Notes under the pieces: model-generated
Database searches by the model: none
What the model saw: the letters and a program-made list of their open reading frames with translations, nothing else
Told to the model about the DNA's origin: nothing
Position numbers and translations under genes: made by a program
NCBI GenBank assembly: GCA_965214995.1
Contig: CBDCCT010000002.1
Location: forward strand, 1,364,001-1,428,000
DNA: 64,000 bases
Direction: 5' to 3'
Source: CBDCCT01 sp965214995
Lineage (GTDB): Bacteria; Deinococcota; Deinococci; Deinococcales; Trueperaceae
Shown here: positions 32,625 through 40,621 of the stretch, piece by piece
How the letters are laid out: the number at the start of each line of letters is the position of its first letter
Numbering within the stretch: position 1 is the first letter of the stretch

Positions 32625-33146
32625 TCAGGAGTCGGCTTTCTGACAGGTGAAAATACCGTAAGGAGGCGGGCCGTACATGATGAGCGCGAACTTGCCAACC
32701 TTAACCTCGTCGTTGTGCAGGTGAGCAGCTTCTAAAATGGCCTGGTTCAGCGTTTTTGTGTTGGCAAAGTAAGACGTGCTGATGGATTTGGGTTTACTGC
32801 CAACCGTTGTAACTATCATGTTGGGCTCGCCGAAAAACGTAGGGATAACATCCACTTCGGTAACATCTGCCCACACGATGGACTGCTCTTTGTTCCACGT
32901 TCTAATTTCCAGCGTATCCTCCGAGATTTTGTAGTTGTCGGTGACTCGAGTAACAGCCCCCTGTATCATCAGGAACCCAAGCGCAAGGAAGGCTAAAGAC
33001 CACCAAACGCCAGTTTCACCAGTCAACATGCCCCTAATTCCAACATAAATCCCGGAACTTCCAACAACTGCCCAAAGAAATGTTTTGATGTGCTGTACCC
33101 AAGTACGACGCGGTTCTAAATGAAGATTTATGTAGTTCGATTGCAT
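32625..33146 (-). CDS. Membrane protein with PH-like cytoplasmic domain
   Basis: A 173-residue protein with two transmembrane helices (about 19-40 and 47-68, separated by a short turn). A beta-rich domain follows (YKISEDTLEIRTWNKEQSIVWADVTEVDVIPTFFGEPNMIVTTV), in the manner of bacterial PH-domain (YdbT/bPH) proteins. It is clearly less GC-rich than its neighbours and uses many A/T-ending codons, suggesting recent acquisition. It starts at ATG 33146 without a strong ribosome site. Function unknown. Confidence 0.65.
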   Translation of the reverse strand: MQSNYINLHLEPRRTWVQHIKTFLWAVVGSSGIYVGIRGMLTGETGVWWSLAFLALGFLMIQGAVTRVTDNYKISEDTLEIRTWNKEQSIVWADVTEVDVIPTFFGEPNMIVTTVGSKPKSISTSYFANTKTLNQAILEAAHLHNDEVKVGKFALIMYGPPPYGIFTCQKADS

Positions 33147-33262
33147 GATCTATCAAATCCAAACGCGCTTTTTGGTTCCATCAGAAAACGCACTACTCAA
33201 GGGGCACATACCGATTCACCAGTTCACGCGTTGGTCAGTAGGAAGCGGTTTATACTTTAGAC

Positions 33263-35131
33263 GTGCTTCTCTTTGAAGTCGGCGAAGTCGTCGACCAGCG
33301 TTACGAAATCACGGGACCCCTGGGGCAGGGCGGCATGGCGCAGGTGTTTCGCGCCTACGACCGCATTCTGGAGCGTTCGGTGGCGCTTAAAGTCTTGCGC
33401 CCGCACCTAACCGAGATGGACCGGGAGCGCTTCCGGCGCGAAATCAAGACCTTGGCGCGCTTGTCTCACCCCGGCATCGTCAGCATTTACGACCTTGGGC
33501 GCGGCGCGCACGTGTATTTTGCGATGGAGCTTGTGGAGGGCGGGCTGCTTACCGATGTGGGGCCGCTCGAGGCCGACGTGGGCCCGCTCACCGCCTTTTT
33601 GGAGAGCGCCGCGACGGTGGCCGAGACGCTCGCTTATGTTCACACTCAGGGCATGGTCCACCGCGACCTCACGCCGCGCAACATCCTCATGACGACGCAG
33701 GGCCAGCCCAAGGTGATGGACTTTGGGCTCGTGCAGCTCGCCGAGGTGAGCAGGCAGCTTACCCGCACGGGCTTTACCCTGGGCACGCCGCAGTACATGG
33801 CCCCCGAACAGGCCAAGGGCGGCTCCATCGGCCCCCACACCGACCTCTACGCGCTCGGCGCGGTGCTCTACAAGGCCGCCACGGGCGTGGCGCCCTTTGA
33901 AGCGGAGAACGACCAGGCGGTGCTCTACCGGCACGTTTACGAGGAGTTGACGCCGCCCCTAGACCTCAATCCGGCGTTGCCGCCCGATTTGTCAAGGCTC
34001 ATCACGCGGCTTCTCGCTAAAGAAGCCCACGCGCGCCCCGCCTCGGGTTACGCGGTGGCGGAAGCTTTAAAAAGCGTACGTGCGCAAGTCGAACGCGGGG
34101 GTACGCACACCCGCCTCGGGGGTCCCGGCGGGCATGGTCGGCTCGCGCACGGTCCTGTAAACCCGCAGGGCTTGCAAAAGGTGTGGCAAACCGACCTCAG
34201 CGGCGGTCATCGGGGCGGGGGTCCCCAGTGGCCCGCCGCCGTCACCGCCGCCGAGGGCTTCGTGCTCTTGGGCCTGCGCAGCGAGGAGGTCTGCGTGCTG
34301 CGCCCCGCCGACGGGGGCGTCCACGCGCGGTTTGGTGCCGACGACGAGGTGAACAGCGCCGTCACGTTTCATCAGGGCAATCTCTTTTTCACGAGCCGCG
34401 ACGGCGCGCTCTACGCGCTCTCCTGGCCCTCGGGCCGTCGACTCTGGAGTGACGAGGGCGCGGCCGCCGTCGGCGTCACACCCTACGGCGCGGACCTCTT
34501 GGTGAGCACGCGCTCAGGTCTGGAGCGCCGCACGGTGGCGGGCGAACGGCGCTGGGAGCATCCCGCGGAAGGTGCGTTAAGCGCCCCCACCGTGAGCAAG
34601 GGGAACGCCTACTTTGTGAGCAGGGACGGCTGGCTGCACTGCGTTGACCCCGCCACGGGCGAGGGAAGGTTCAAGCTCGAGCTCGGCACCGTCGCCGCCC
34701 CCCCCGCCGCCCACGCCTCGCGGCTGCTGCTGCCCGAACGCTCGGGCGATTTACACGCTTTTGACGTGAACACGCACGAAGTGCTCTGGACTTATGACAT
34801 GGAAGGCCCCCTCTGGGCCTCGCCGCTCGTGTGGGAGGGGCGCGTGTTCGCCGCGTCCTGGGCGGGGGTGATGCGCTGCTTGACACTGGAGACCGGCGAC
34901 GACCTCTGGGCGGTTGACGTGGAGGGCCGGGTGACCGCCGCCCCGGTGGTGGCGAGCGGCGTGCTCTACGTCGTGACCGAAGAGGGCCGGGTGCTGGCGC
35001 TTGACGGCCGGAGCGGTCGGATTTTATTCTGCGACGAAGTGAGCATGAGCCCCGTTCAGGCGAGCCCGCTCATCCTCAACGAGACGTTGTTGGTGGCCGC
35101 GCTCGACGGGACGGTTCATGCGTACCGTTAA
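33263..35131 (+). CDS. Serine/threonine protein kinase with C-terminal PQQ-like beta-propeller (RqkA-like)
   Basis: A 622-residue protein. The N-terminal Hanks-type kinase (about 14-275) has P-loop GQGGMAQV (21-28), Lys43, catalytic loop HRDLTPRN (132-139), DFG at 152-154 and APE at 179-181. The usual HRDLKPxN Lys is replaced by Thr136. A short linker leads straight into a beta-propeller (about 305-622) with repeated PQQ-type blades (for example GDLHAFDVNTHEVLWTYD). No membrane helix lies between the two parts. D. radiodurans RqkA (DR2518) has this composition and affects DNA repair and division after irradiation; orthology is an inference. TATACT at 33251-33256 precedes the GTG start by exactly 6 nt, so the mRNA is likely leaderless. 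Confidence 0.9.
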   Translation: MLLFEVGEVVDQRYEITGPLGQGGMAQVFRAYDRILERSVALKVLRPHLTEMDRERFRREIKTLARLSHPGIVSIYDLGRGAHVYFAMELVEGGLLTDVGPLEADVGPLTAFLESAATVAETLAYVHTQGMVHRDLTPRNILMTTQGQPKVMDFGLVQLAEVSRQLTRTGFTLGTPQYMAPEQAKGGSIGPHTDLYALGAVLYKAATGVAPFEAENDQAVLYRHVYEELTPPLDLNPALPPDLSRLITRLLAKEAHARPASGYAVAEALKSVRAQVERGGTHTRLGGPGGHGRLAHGPVNPQGLQKVWQTDLSGGHRGGGPQWPAAVTAAEGFVLLGLRSEEVCVLRPADGGVHARFGADDEVNSAVTFHQGNLFFTSRDGALYALSWPSGRRLWSDEGAAAVGVTPYGADLLVSTRSGLERRTVAGERRWEHPAEGALSAPTVSKGNAYFVSRDGWLHCVDPATGEGRFKLELGTVAAPPAAHASRLLLPERSGDLHAFDVNTHEVLWTYDMEGPLWASPLVWEGRVFAASWAGVMRCLTLETGDDLWAVDVEGRVTAAPVVASGVLYVVTEEGRVLALDGRSGRILFCDEVSMSPVQASPLILNETLLVAALDGTVHAYR

Positions 35132-35228
35132 CACGCCTCGTCGGGCTGCCGAGAGCGGCTGACAAAAGGCTGACACGAAACCGTAACGATTGAGAGAGCG
35201 ACGGGTGAGGCGTAACTGGGTGCTCAAA

Positions 35229-35263
35229 AGGGCTTTGGCTTGTTCAAAGCCCTGTGTTAGACT
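35229..35263 (+). promoter_or_regulatory. Promoter with overlapping operator dyad for the ABC transporter genes
   Basis: TTGGCT (35235-35240), 17-bp spacer, TAGACT (35258-35263). A perfect 9-bp inverted repeat AGGGCTTTG (35229-35237) / CAAAGCCCT (35245-35253) covers the -35 box and half the spacer, a position where a bound repressor would block RNA polymerase. It could alternatively end the upstream kinase transcript, but no T-tract follows. Confidence 0.65.
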
Positions 35264-35303
35264 CTACTCGCACGCTCGAGAAACCAATAATTAGGAGGAA
35301 AGT

Positions 35304-36584
35304 ATGAAACGCTTGATCATCATGGTTGCACTGGCAACCCTCGGCTTGGCCGCGGCCCAGACCGAAATCGAATTCTGGCACGCCTTTGGCGACGAGGCCC
35401 GGAGCGGCTGGATCGAAGACCGCGCGCGCGAGTGGAGCGAGCAAAATCCTGATTTCGAAGTCGTGGTCGAGAGCCGCGGCTCCTACCGCGACACGCTCAA
35501 CGCCGCCGTTTTGGCCGCGCGCCAGGGCGAGCCGCCCCACATCGTGCAGGTGTTCGAGGTCGGCTCGCAGCAGGCGCTCGACTCGGGACTGTTCGAGCCT
35601 ATCGGCAACATCGGCACGTTTGAGACGAGCGACTACATCGAGCCCGTTTTGAACTACTACACCATCAACGGCACGACGAACTCGATTCCTTTTAACTCAT
35701 CCAACCCCATTCTTTACATGAACGAGGACATGATGCAGGAGGCGGGGCTCGACCCGGAGAACCCGCCCGCGACGTACGAGGAAGTGCTTGAAGCCTGTCA
35801 AGCCGCCGAGGAAGCGGGCGTCGAGGGCTCCTGCATCGGCTTCAACCTGCACTCGTGGTTTTTCGAGCAGTGGATGGCGGAGCAGGGCGCGCTTTTAGTG
35901 AACAACAACAACGGGCGCGACGGGCGCGCCACCGAAGTGTTGTTGACAAGTGACGCCGCCAAAAACATTGTCAACTGGATCAAAACGCTTAACGACAACG
36001 GCTACTACACCTACACGGGCACCTTAGAGGACTGGGACGGCTCCGACGCCATCTTTACCGAAGGCCAAGTGATGTTCCACATCACCTCGACCGCCAACAT
36101 TGGCAACATTGTCGAGGCGGCGAGCGGCTTTGAGGTGGACACGGCCCCCTTGCCTATCCCCGCGGACACCGAGCGCACGGGCGTGATCGTCGGCGGGGCG
36201 AGCGTCTGGGTCATGGAGGGCCACCCCGAGGACGAACTGACCGCCGCCCGCGACTTCATCCTCTACATGACCAACACCGAGAACATGGAGAGCTGGCACA
36301 AGCTGACCGGCTACTTCCCGGTGCGCAACTCGTCGATTGACGAGCTCGAGCAAGAGGGCTGGTTCACCGAGAACCCCCGCTTCGAGGTCGCCTTTGACCA
36401 GATGCTGTCGACCGAAACCGTCCCCGCCACCGCGGGCGCGCTCATGGGGCCCTTTCCCGAAATCCGCACCATCATCGAAGAGGCCATCCAGAAGGTGCTG
36501 AACGGTCAAGAGGTGGACGCGGCTTTAGAAGAGGCCAAGCGTTTGGCGGACAACGCCTTAGAGCAGTACAACAGCAACTTCTAA
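35304..36584 (+). CDS. ABC transporter substrate-binding protein (UgpB/sugar type)
   Basis: A 426-residue extracellular solute-binding protein family 1 member. The signal peptide ends LGLAAAQ, without a lipobox Cys. EIEFWHAFGDEARSGWIEDRAREWSEQNPDFEV, NSIPFNSSNPILYMNEDMMQEAGLDPENPP and FTEGQVMFHITSTANI resemble UgpB-like glycerol-3-phosphate or maltose-class binders. It follows a strong AGGAGGAAAG ribosome site and is followed by a terminator-like hairpin before the permeases, which would raise the binding protein over the membrane parts. The exact ligand cannot be told. Confidence 0.92.
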   Translation: MKRLIIMVALATLGLAAAQTEIEFWHAFGDEARSGWIEDRAREWSEQNPDFEVVVESRGSYRDTLNAAVLAARQGEPPHIVQVFEVGSQQALDSGLFEPIGNIGTFETSDYIEPVLNYYTINGTTNSIPFNSSNPILYMNEDMMQEAGLDPENPPATYEEVLEACQAAEEAGVEGSCIGFNLHSWFFEQWMAEQGALLVNNNNGRDGRATEVLLTSDAAKNIVNWIKTLNDNGYYTYTGTLEDWDGSDAIFTEGQVMFHITSTANIGNIVEAASGFEVDTAPLPIPADTERTGVIVGGASVWVMEGHPEDELTAARDFILYMTNTENMESWHKLTGYFPVRNSSIDELEQEGWFTENPRFEVAFDQMLSTETVPATAGALMGPFPEIRTIIEEAIQKVLNGQEVDAALEEAKRLADNALEQYNSNF

Positions 36585-36604
36585 ACCCTTCGGGCGATAT
36601 GTGC

Positions 36605-36635
36605 AGGGGCGTACGGTTGTGCGCCCCTATTTTTT
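36605..36635 (+). terminator. Intrinsic terminator/attenuator between binding protein and permease genes
   Basis: AGGGGCGTAC (36605-36614) pairs with GTGCGCCCCT (36619-36628), with one wobble and a GGTT loop, followed by ATTTTTT. It lies 20 bp past the binding-protein stop. Partial read-through would supply the permeases. Confidence 0.85.
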
Positions 36636-36762
36636 GACAGGTAAAAGGTGTTGTTTCTTTTGAGCTTATTGGACTCGAGGACGCAGTTTCAAAAATAGTT
36701 ATGTGCGGTCCCGAACATCCGTAAACGCGGTATGCTGCCCCTATACCCTTCTGGAGACGCCC

Positions 36763-37692
36763 ATGCAGGAAAATACCGTTTTCAAGAGCCGCTGGACCGC
36801 CCTGCTGCTCCTCCTCCCCTCGCTCCTCATCCTCACCTTTTTCCTCTACTATCCCGCCATCCAGTCTTTTGTGGTGAGCCTCTACCGGAGCAACCTCATC
36901 TTGGGGACGCGGCGCTTTATCGGTTGGGAAAATTTTACCGACCTCTTCGCGGGTCCCCTAGCGCCTATGTACCGCCAGGTGATCGTGCAGAGCCTCATTT
37001 TCAGCACAGCGGTGGTGGTGTTGGGGCTCTCGGTTTCGCTCGCGCTCGCCCTTCTCGCCAACCAGCCCGTGCGCGGCGCGCGCGTGTACCGCCTCCTGCT
37101 CATCTGGCCTTTCGCGCTCTCGCCTGCGGTCGCGGGCACGATTTTCTCGTTCCTGTTCAACCCCGAGGTGGGCACGGTCAATCAGATTTTGGGCGCGACC
37201 CTGGGCATCCAACCCCGCTGGCTCGACACGCCCGTGCTCACCTTTATGCTGGTCGTGGCCGCCGCCATCTGGAAAAACATCGGCTACAACGTGGTTTTTT
37301 ATCTTGCCGCGCTCCAGAACATCCCCGGCGAACTCGGTGAGGCCGCCGCCATCGACGGCGCGGGGGCGTGGGGACGGTTTTGGTCCATCACCCTGCCCCT
37401 GCTGAGCCCGATGACCTTCTTTCTGGTCTTCACCAACCTCACCTACAGCTTTTTTGAAACATTCGGAATGATTGACATTTTGACGAGCGGCGGACCCGTC
37501 GGCCCCGCGCCCTTAGACAACGCCGGGCTCACCACCACGATGATCTACCGGCTCTATACGGACGGCTTTGGGGGCTCGGGGAACCTGGGTTTCGCCGCCG
37601 CGCAGGGCGTCGTGCTGCTCTTGACCGTCGCCGCCATCACCGCGTTGCAGTTTCGCTACGGGGGCCGCAACGTCCACTACGGGGGCGCGTGA
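36763..37692 (+). CDS. ABC transporter permease (UgpA/MalF type)
   Basis: A protein of about 309 residues from ATG 36763 (an upstream extension is rejected; TCTGGAG precedes this ATG). Six hydrophobic helices, the first near residues 12-32, and the cytoplasmic EAA loop GELGEAAAIDGAGAWGRFWSITLPLLSP (about 190-215), which docks the ATPase, identify a CUT1-family sugar permease of UgpA type. It overlaps the next permease gene by 4 nt. No ATPase gene adjoins it, so a shared MsmX/UgpC-like ATPase elsewhere must energise it. Confidence 0.92.
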   Translation: MQENTVFKSRWTALLLLLPSLLILTFFLYYPAIQSFVVSLYRSNLILGTRRFIGWENFTDLFAGPLAPMYRQVIVQSLIFSTAVVVLGLSVSLALALLANQPVRGARVYRLLLIWPFALSPAVAGTIFSFLFNPEVGTVNQILGATLGIQPRWLDTPVLTFMLVVAAAIWKNIGYNVVFYLAALQNIPGELGEAAAIDGAGAWGRFWSITLPLLSPMTFFLVFTNLTYSFFETFGMIDILTSGGPVGPAPLDNAGLTTTMIYRLYTDGFGGSGNLGFAAAQGVVLLLTVAAITALQFRYGGRNVHYGGA

Positions 37693-38585
37693 TGCGCGCC
37701 AAAAATACCTGGGTTATCCACCTGCTCCTCATTATCGCCTGTTCCGTCGTCTGCGCGCCCATTTTATTCGCGCTCATCAAGGCCACGCAGACGCGGGCGG
37801 TGGTGGTGTCGCCCTCCCTGGTGCCCGGCGGCGAACTGTGGAACAACGTCCGCGCGGTGTGGCAGGGGGCCGATTTGGGCATCTTTATGCGCAACTCGCT
37901 CCTTATCGCCGTGGCGGTAACGGCGGGTAAAACGGTGCTGTCTTTGATGGCCGGGATGGCACTCGTTTTCTTTCGGGTGCCCTTTAAGCCGTTCGTGTTC
38001 AGCTTTATTTTGCTTACCCTGATGATGCCTACAGAAGTGCTCATCGTCGGGCTTTTCGACGTTGTCTCCAAGCAGCCCCCCGAATCTTTGGGCGAGCTCT
38101 GGGCGTGGGTGCGCAATCCGCTGGCGCTCCTCACCCGGCCCACCGAGTACGGCCTGGGCTGGGCCAACACCTACTGGGCCATCATCGTGCCCTTTTTGGC
38201 CTCGGCGACGGGGACGTTCCTTTTCCGCCAGCACTTCATGTCCATCCCGCGGAGCCTGGCGGACGCGGCCAAGATAGACGGCGCGGGTCCCTTCCGTTTT
38301 CTTACGAGCATCCTCATCCCAATGAGCTGGAACACCATCGGCGCGCTCGCGGTGATTCAGTTTGTTTATGTCTGGGACCAGTACCTGTGGCCCCTGGTTA
38401 TCATCCGCCGGACGAACAAGCAGGTGATTCAGGTGGGGCTCAACCTGATTATCAGCACGGGCGAGGGGACGCAGTGGGGGTATGTGATGGCGGGGGCGCT
38501 GCTGGCGCTGCTGCCGCCTTTGGTCGTGTTCATCATTTTGCAGGAGCAGTTTACGCGGGGATTTGCCTTGTCACAAGAGAAGTAG
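37689..38585 (+). CDS. ABC transporter permease (UgpE/MalG type)
   Basis: A 297-298-residue partner permease of UgpE/MalG type with six helices. The EAA loop reads RSLADAAKIDGAGPFRFLTSILIPMS (about 195-220), and the C-terminus QEQFTRGFALSQEK is close to the family's usual FT-x-G-x-x-x-G-A-x-K-G/E ending. The start is GTG 37689 overlapping the upstream stop, or ATG 37692 directly after it. It closes the transporter set. Confidence 0.92.
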   Translation: MMRAKNTWVIHLLLIIACSVVCAPILFALIKATQTRAVVVSPSLVPGGELWNNVRAVWQGADLGIFMRNSLLIAVAVTAGKTVLSLMAGMALVFFRVPFKPFVFSFILLTLMMPTEVLIVGLFDVVSKQPPESLGELWAWVRNPLALLTRPTEYGLGWANTYWAIIVPFLASATGTFLFRQHFMSIPRSLADAAKIDGAGPFRFLTSILIPMSWNTIGALAVIQFVYVWDQYLWPLVIIRRTNKQVIQVGLNLIISTGEGTQWGYVMAGALLALLPPLVVFIILQEQFTRGFALSQEK

Positions 38586-38639
38586 AGTCACAGGAAAAAT
38601 AGGGGTTGCGGGAGAAGTAGGGAACGGGAGAGAAGGGCA

Positions 38640-39005
38640 CTATACCTGGGTTCTCAGAAATTTTGTGACGGCCTCGAGCAACCCCCCCAACGAGAGAGGT
38701 TTACTCATATAGCCGTCAAAACCCGCGGCCAAAAGCGCCGCCTCATCCCCCGGCATCGCCCGCGCCGTGACCGCGATGACGGGCGCGCGGACGCCCGCCT
38801 CGCGGAGTTGCGTGAGCGTGTCAACACCGTTCACATCCGGCAGTTGGACATCCAAAAGAACGAGGTCTGGCAACTCTTTTACAACCTCCTCGAGCGCCTC
38901 TCCCCCATTCACCGCTGTACGAACCGCGAGATCGTGAAGCTCCAAGGCGTCACGTATCAGCCGTAAGGTTTTTTCGTCGTCGTCAACCACCAAAACGGTC
39001 TTCAT
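38640..39005 (-). CDS. Single-domain response regulator
   Basis: A 121-residue CheY-like receiver and nothing else. The acidic pocket is Asp8-Asp9(-Asp10), the phospho-acceptor Asp52 (LVLLDVQLPDVNG), Thr80 (VIAVTARAM), and Lys102 in the MSKPLSL motif. It lies 85 bp downstream of the histidine kinase gene on the same strand, so it is probably its partner or a phosphorelay intermediate. There is no DNA-binding output domain. Confidence 0.95.
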   Translation of the reverse strand: MKTVLVVDDDEKTLRLIRDALELHDLAVRTAVNGGEALEEVVKELPDLVLLDVQLPDVNGVDTLTQLREAGVRAPVIAVTARAMPGDEAALLAAGFDGYMSKPLSLGGLLEAVTKFLRTQV

Positions 39006-39090
39006 CTGCCCCTCCGGTACGACCTGCCCCTTCTGTAATACCGACTCTTCTAAAAATTGGATTCCTCGCCGTTTGGGGCGCTCCGCCCCC

Positions 39091-40521
39091 TCACGCCGGG
39101 CGCGCGCCCTCTTCCAGAAGGGCCGTCCGCTTCACGCGCACGTTGTCGAGCGCCCGCGGCAGCGAGAAGGAGAAGGTGCTGCCCTCGCCGGGGGTGCTTG
39201 TGACCCGCATGTCACCCCCGTGGAGCTCGACCAGACGTTTGGAAAGCGCGAGCCCCAGCCCCGCGCCCTCGCGCCGCCCTGAACGCGTCGGTGAGCCCAC
39301 CTGCGCGAAAGGCTCGAAAAGCCCTGCCAGGTCCTCTTTAGCAATGCCTACGCCCGTGTCCGTCACGGCGAAGGTGACGGCGTCGGCGTCGGCTTTTAGG
39401 GCGAGCGTCACCCGGCCCCCCGGCGGCGTGAAGGCGACCGCGTTGGCGAGCAGGTTGAGGAGCACCTGTTTGAGCTTGAGCGGATCGGCGAAGAGGAGGG
39501 GGGCCTCCTCGGGTAGGGCGGCGTTTAGAGAAAGGCCGCGCTCAGCCGCGCCTTCCCGGAGCAGCGTGAGCGCGCCCGCCGCCACAAGAGAAGCGTCCGT
39601 TACGCTTTTGGAGAGCGCCAGCTTGCCGACCTCGAGCTTCGAGAGGTCCAAAAGGTCGTTCGTAAGCGAGAGAAGATGCTCACCCGATTCGCGGATGTCG
39701 CGGACGTAGCCCCGCTGCTTATCATTCAGAGGCCCCACCCGCTCGTGTTGCAAGAGCTCGGCAAAACCCAGAACCGCGCCCAGCGGCGTGCGGAGTTCGT
39801 GCGACACAAAGGCGAGAACATCTGTTTTGCGACGGTTGGCTTCTTCGAGCGCCCGGTTGGCGCGCTCCAACTCGCGCCTTTTTTCCTCTAGCGCGAGCTC
39901 CGCGGCCCTACGTAGGCTCACGTCGCGGAGCGCCGCCACTCTGACCGTGCGCCCCTCATAAGAAACCGTGCGCCCCAACACCTCGACGGGAAAGGTCGAG
40001 CCGTCCTTGCGCCGCGCCCTCGCCTCGTAGGGGGCGGCGCTGTTCGTACGCATCTTCTCGAGGATGCGCGCGCGGTCCTCGGGTGCGGTCAGCTCGAGCA
40101 CGTTCATGCCGGTGAGTTCATTCGCAGTGTAGCCGGACATCTCGACGGCGGCTCTGTTCACATCCACAATAACGCCCGCATCGTGAATCGCCACGCCCTC
40201 AAAGGCGACCGACGCGAGCGTCCGGAAGCGGGCTTCGCTTTCTTCCAGAGCGGTGTCACGCCGCACGCGGCTCAACACGCCGCCGACGCGCCCTTTCACC
40301 CGGTAAAGGGCATACACAACCCCGGCGCTCAGCAAAAGCCCGCCGAGAAAACCGGTGAGCAGCGTGACGAGCAGCACGCTGGCAACACCCACCAAGCCCA
40401 GCATGAGCAACGTCAGAGGCAAAGCCACGAGTAAAAACAAGATGAAAAAGAGGAGGGCCGCCCGACTCGAGCCTCCCCACATGCCGGAACGCCCCCACGC
40501 TCCCCTGTTTGTTCTTTTCAT
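39091..40521 (-). CDS. PAS-domain sensor histidine kinase
   Basis: A protein of about 476 residues from ATG 40521, chosen because GGGGGT lies about 5 nt upstream. Two membrane helices near the N-terminus (about 20-60) are followed by a PAS domain with PAC (FRTLASVAFEGVAIHDAGVIVDVNRAAVEMSGYTANEL, then DGSTFPVEVLGRTVSYEGRTVRVAALRDV), a coiled linker (ELERANRALEEANRRK), and HisKA with the phospho-His in FVSHELRTPLGAVLGF. HATPase_c follows, with its N box (LLNLLANAVAFTPPGG), DTGVGI and EGAGLGLALSKRL. It has no attached receiver; the adjacent single-domain regulator is its likely partner. The gene ends with codons for LLEEGARPA. Confidence 0.94.
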   Translation of the reverse strand: MKRTNRGAWGRSGMWGGSSRAALLFFILFLLVALPLTLLMLGLVGVASVLLVTLLTGFLGGLLLSAGVVYALYRVKGRVGGVLSRVRRDTALEESEARFRTLASVAFEGVAIHDAGVIVDVNRAAVEMSGYTANELTGMNVLELTAPEDRARILEKMRTNSAAPYEARARRKDGSTFPVEVLGRTVSYEGRTVRVAALRDVSLRRAAELALEEKRRELERANRALEEANRRKTDVLAFVSHELRTPLGAVLGFAELLQHERVGPLNDKQRGYVRDIRESGEHLLSLTNDLLDLSKLEVGKLALSKSVTDASLVAAGALTLLREGAAERGLSLNAALPEEAPLLFADPLKLKQVLLNLLANAVAFTPPGGRVTLALKADADAVTFAVTDTGVGIAKEDLAGLFEPFAQVGSPTRSGRREGAGLGLALSKRLVELHGGDMRVTSTPGEGSTFSFSLPRALDNVRVKRTALLEEGARPA

Positions 40522-40590
40522 ATGTACCCCCTTGAAGCCCCCATACCTGTGCCCGCTGCTCTTTAGTGTAACGCCGAGACCCTCGCGCTC

Positions 40591-40606
40591 TGTCAAGCGT
40601 TTGACA
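40591..40606. promoter_or_regulatory. Perfect 16-bp palindrome upstream of the sensor kinase
   Basis: TGTCAAGCGTTTGACA reads the same on both strands apart from its four-base centre (GCGT) and contains a TTGACA -35-like word on each strand. It lies between the gltB stop (40622) and the kinase start (40521), so it may be an operator overlapping the kinase promoter. Confidence 0.45.
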
Positions 40607-40621
40607 CGGCGCGACCCAGTG

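Noticed and set aside
38586..38640. G-rich stretch after the UgpE-type gene as a third copy of the purine-rich repeat
   Set aside because: It shares only GTAGGGA-type words; alignment with 8402-8431 does not hold over 30 nt.
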